From contig NZ_CAMXCM010000002.1 in assembly GCF_947179015.1 (NCBI RefSeq), positions 1-64,000 on the forward strand: a DNA stretch of 64,000 bases, written 5' to 3'. The stretch is from Commensalibacter communis. Its GTDB lineage: Bacteria; Pseudomonadota; Alphaproteobacteria; Acetobacterales; Acetobacteraceae. Both the position numbers and the translations under genes were made by a program. The notes beneath the pieces are model-generated. The model made no database searches. It saw only the letters and a program-made list of their open reading frames with translations, and was not told the origin of the DNA. Shown one piece after another: positions 62,448-64,000 of the stretch (position 1 is its first letter; every line of letters begins with the position of its first letter).

Positions 62448-63827
62448 ATGTTATTCAGCACGCAAGAATTTTTAATTCTTTTCCTTCCTCTTGTCCTCAT
62501 TGCTTTTTACAGCGTTGTTCAAGTCAGAATTGCAAGACAGCTGGTTATTATCGCAGCCTCTTTATTTTTTTACGGCGTGTGGAACTGGCATTTTGTGCCT
62601 TTTTTAGTTTTGCTTACCTTTATCAACTGGGCAATTGCTTGCCAATATAGCAAGAGTCTAAATAAAATTTGGCTAACCAGTGGGGTCATTCTGAACCTTT
62701 CCATGCTGGGATTCTTTAAATATGCCAACTTCTTTGCTGAAAACATAGATGATTTGTTTGGTATTCATCATACCACATGGAATATCATTATGCCTTTAGG
62801 GATTTCATTCTTTGCCTTTCAAAAAATCTCTTATTTAATCGATTTAAGACGTGGCGATAAACATATCTATAGCCTTGTCGATTTCTTTGAATTTGTAACT
62901 TTCTTTCCGCAACTCATCTCTGGCCCTATTGTTCGTCATAATGAAATTATTCCACAATTTGAAAAGAACCCTGTTAATCCACAATTATGGGAAAATATTA
63001 GCAAAGGCTTGTGCTTAATCCTGATTGGCTTGGTTAAAAAGGCGGGGATTGCCGAGAGTATTGCAATGACCTGTAATCCTTTATTCGACCAAGCAGCTCA
63101 AGGACATCTTTTAAATATCACCGAAGCATGGGTTGCTGCAATTGCTTATAGTTTACAAATCTTTTTTGATTTCTCTGGCTATTCGGATATGGCTATTGGA
63201 GCTGCATTATTATTTGGTTTGCAACTGCCTTATAATTTCAATGCCCCTTACCAATCCCATAATCTGCAAGAATTTTGGCGGCGTTGGCATATGACATTAT
63301 CCCGTTTCCTTAAAGATTATCTTTATATTCCTTTGGGTGGAAATCGATGCAGTCCAGCACGACAAAGTGCTAATTTAATCACTACGATGCTACTGGCTGG
63401 GTTATGGCATGGTGCGGGATGGAGCTTTGTCGCATGGGGAGGAATGCATGGCGTTGGGTTAACGATAAATCATGGTTGGAAGAAGATTGCACCATTCCAC
63501 TTGCCCAAGCCCATTGCTTGGATCATCACCCTCTCATTTTTACTGTTTAGCTGGGTGCTCTTTCGTGCCGAAAGTTTCTCAACGGCTACCCATATTTGGC
63601 AATCGATGATTGGCTTGAATGGTTTTGGAACCTATAAAATCCGCCATAATGTTGTTTTCTATCTTGCCATTTTGTTGGTATTATTTTGCCCTGCCAGCCA
63701 AAATCTAGTGAATAACTATCTACGCCCTTCAAAATGGATTGCTATTGTTGGAGGCATTGCCGCTGCTTTTTTCATTCTTTTGATTGGGGGACGCATTCCT
63801 GATGCCTTCATCTACTTCCGCTTCTAA
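62448..63827 (+). CDS. MBOAT family O-acyltransferase (AlgI-like)
   Basis: A 459-residue membrane protein with about 11 helices. Hallmarks are FYGVWNWHFVPFL, FPQLISGPIVRHNEI, FFDFSGYSDMAIG and EFWRRWHMTLSRFLKDYLYIPLGGNR; the catalytic histidine is in LWHGAGWSFVAWGGMHG. Such proteins move acetyl groups across the membrane for a secreted polysaccharide or cell-wall polymer. It overlaps the next gene by 26 bases, a typical MBOAT plus AlgJ/AlgX-like pair. Confidence 0.92.
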   Translation: MLFSTQEFLILFLPLVLIAFYSVVQVRIARQLVIIAASLFFYGVWNWHFVPFLVLLTFINWAIACQYSKSLNKIWLTSGVILNLSMLGFFKYANFFAENIDDLFGIHHTTWNIIMPLGISFFAFQKISYLIDLRRGDKHIYSLVDFFEFVTFFPQLISGPIVRHNEIIPQFEKNPVNPQLWENISKGLCLILIGLVKKAGIAESIAMTCNPLFDQAAQGHLLNITEAWVAAIAYSLQIFFDFSGYSDMAIGAALLFGLQLPYNFNAPYQSHNLQEFWRRWHMTLSRFLKDYLYIPLGGNRCSPARQSANLITTMLLAGLWHGAGWSFVAWGGMHGVGLTINHGWKKIAPFHLPKPIAWIITLSFLLFSWVLFRAESFSTATHIWQSMIGLNGFGTYKIRHNVVFYLAILLVLFCPASQNLVNNYLRPSKWIAIVGGIAAAFFILLIGGRIPDAFIYFRF

Positions 63828-64000
63828 CGCTTGGCGTAAATTCGCTTTCGTTTTCCTTGGAATTACGGGCGGAGCAATCTTCTTCATTTGGTTATTTATT
63901 GTTGTTGTGGACCCTTGGGGAATGTTACCTTTATCACCGCCATTTCATCGGATTCCAATATCCACCAATGCACGTTATAGTTTCCCTGCATTGGCGGTTG
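63802..64000 (+). CDS. AlgJ/AlgX-like partner of the MBOAT protein (3' end outside window)
   Basis: A frame that begins at an ATG inside the end of the MBOAT gene and runs open to the window edge (66 codons). One N-terminal membrane helix (FAFVFLGITGGAIFFIWLFIV) is followed by VDPWGMLPL and STNARYSFP, a pattern I know from the periplasmic SGNH-like partners of MBOAT acyltransferases. The overlap indicates coupled translation. The domain itself is outside the window. Confidence 0.65.
   Translation, partial: MPSSTSASNAWRKFAFVFLGITGGAIFFIWLFIVVVDPWGMLPLSPPFHRIPISTNARYSFPALAV

Overview
The window comes from an AT-rich alphaproteobacterium, most likely an acetic acid bacterium (Acetobacteraceae) of the Commensalibacter kind. 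I infer this from gene content, not from a database search. The evidence is a tkt/tal/pgi/gnd pentose-phosphate cluster with transaldolase and glucose-6-phosphate isomerase end to end, several polyol dehydrogenases with ribitol/arabinitol-type transporters, an OprB porin, and a tRNA-Arg whose 3' half closes an integrated element.

Layout. 1-3416: right end of an integrated element (phage-type ATPase, small unknown genes, excisionase-like protein, tyrosine integrase) ending in a duplicated 3' half of tRNA-Arg(CCG). 3436-4060: two small unknown genes. 4230-11292: assimilatory sulfate reduction, with sulfate ABC importer (sbp-cysT-cysW-cysA) followed by cysH-cysD-cysN. The CysH carries Fe-S cysteines and no cysC is present, so APS is probably reduced directly. 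11316-18855: mixed genes, including a GNAT enzyme, an AbiTii-type protein, an inward-rectifier K+ channel, a lipase-like hydrolase, a zinc-finger protein, polA and a glycine-zipper lipoprotein. 19173-22627: thiazole branch of thiamine synthesis (thiO-thiS-thiG-thiE-thiF), with a ThiF-rhodanese fusion. thiM lies far away at 61592.

22708-29055: small proteins, a degenerate SCO-like protein, an acyltransferase, and a probable copper-uptake set (TonB, Met/His-rich DUF2946-like protein, OprC-like receptor). 29045-44016, nearly all on the minus strand: pentose phosphate genes (tkt, tal, pgi, gnd, then HAD phosphatase, pgl, rpiA, gntK). These are interrupted by a two-gene pyruvate:ferredoxin oxidoreductase operon with a GltD-like ferredoxin-bearing reductase, bounded by terminators and preceded by a 16-bp palindrome. 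45611-49118: ankyrin protein, hisC and OprB.

49719-58667: a polyol locus. A minus-strand operon (zinc dehydrogenase, MFS transporter, SDR, dhaK, dhaL) and a divergent rpiB-like isomerase match the erythritol/threitol pathway logic: dehydrogenase to erythrulose, DhaK-type kinase, RpiB-type isomerase to erythrose 4-phosphate. That product would enter the transketolase/transaldolase cluster 10 kb away. A xylitol/sorbitol-type dehydrogenase and a second transporter follow. 58840-64000: two-domain universal stress protein, HTH plus PD-(D/E)xK protein (COG2958 type), an SDR, thiM, an MBOAT O-acyltransferase and its truncated partner.

No rRNA, intact tRNA, CRISPR array or insertion sequence was recognised. 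Functions are from motifs and family memory; nothing was searched or computed.
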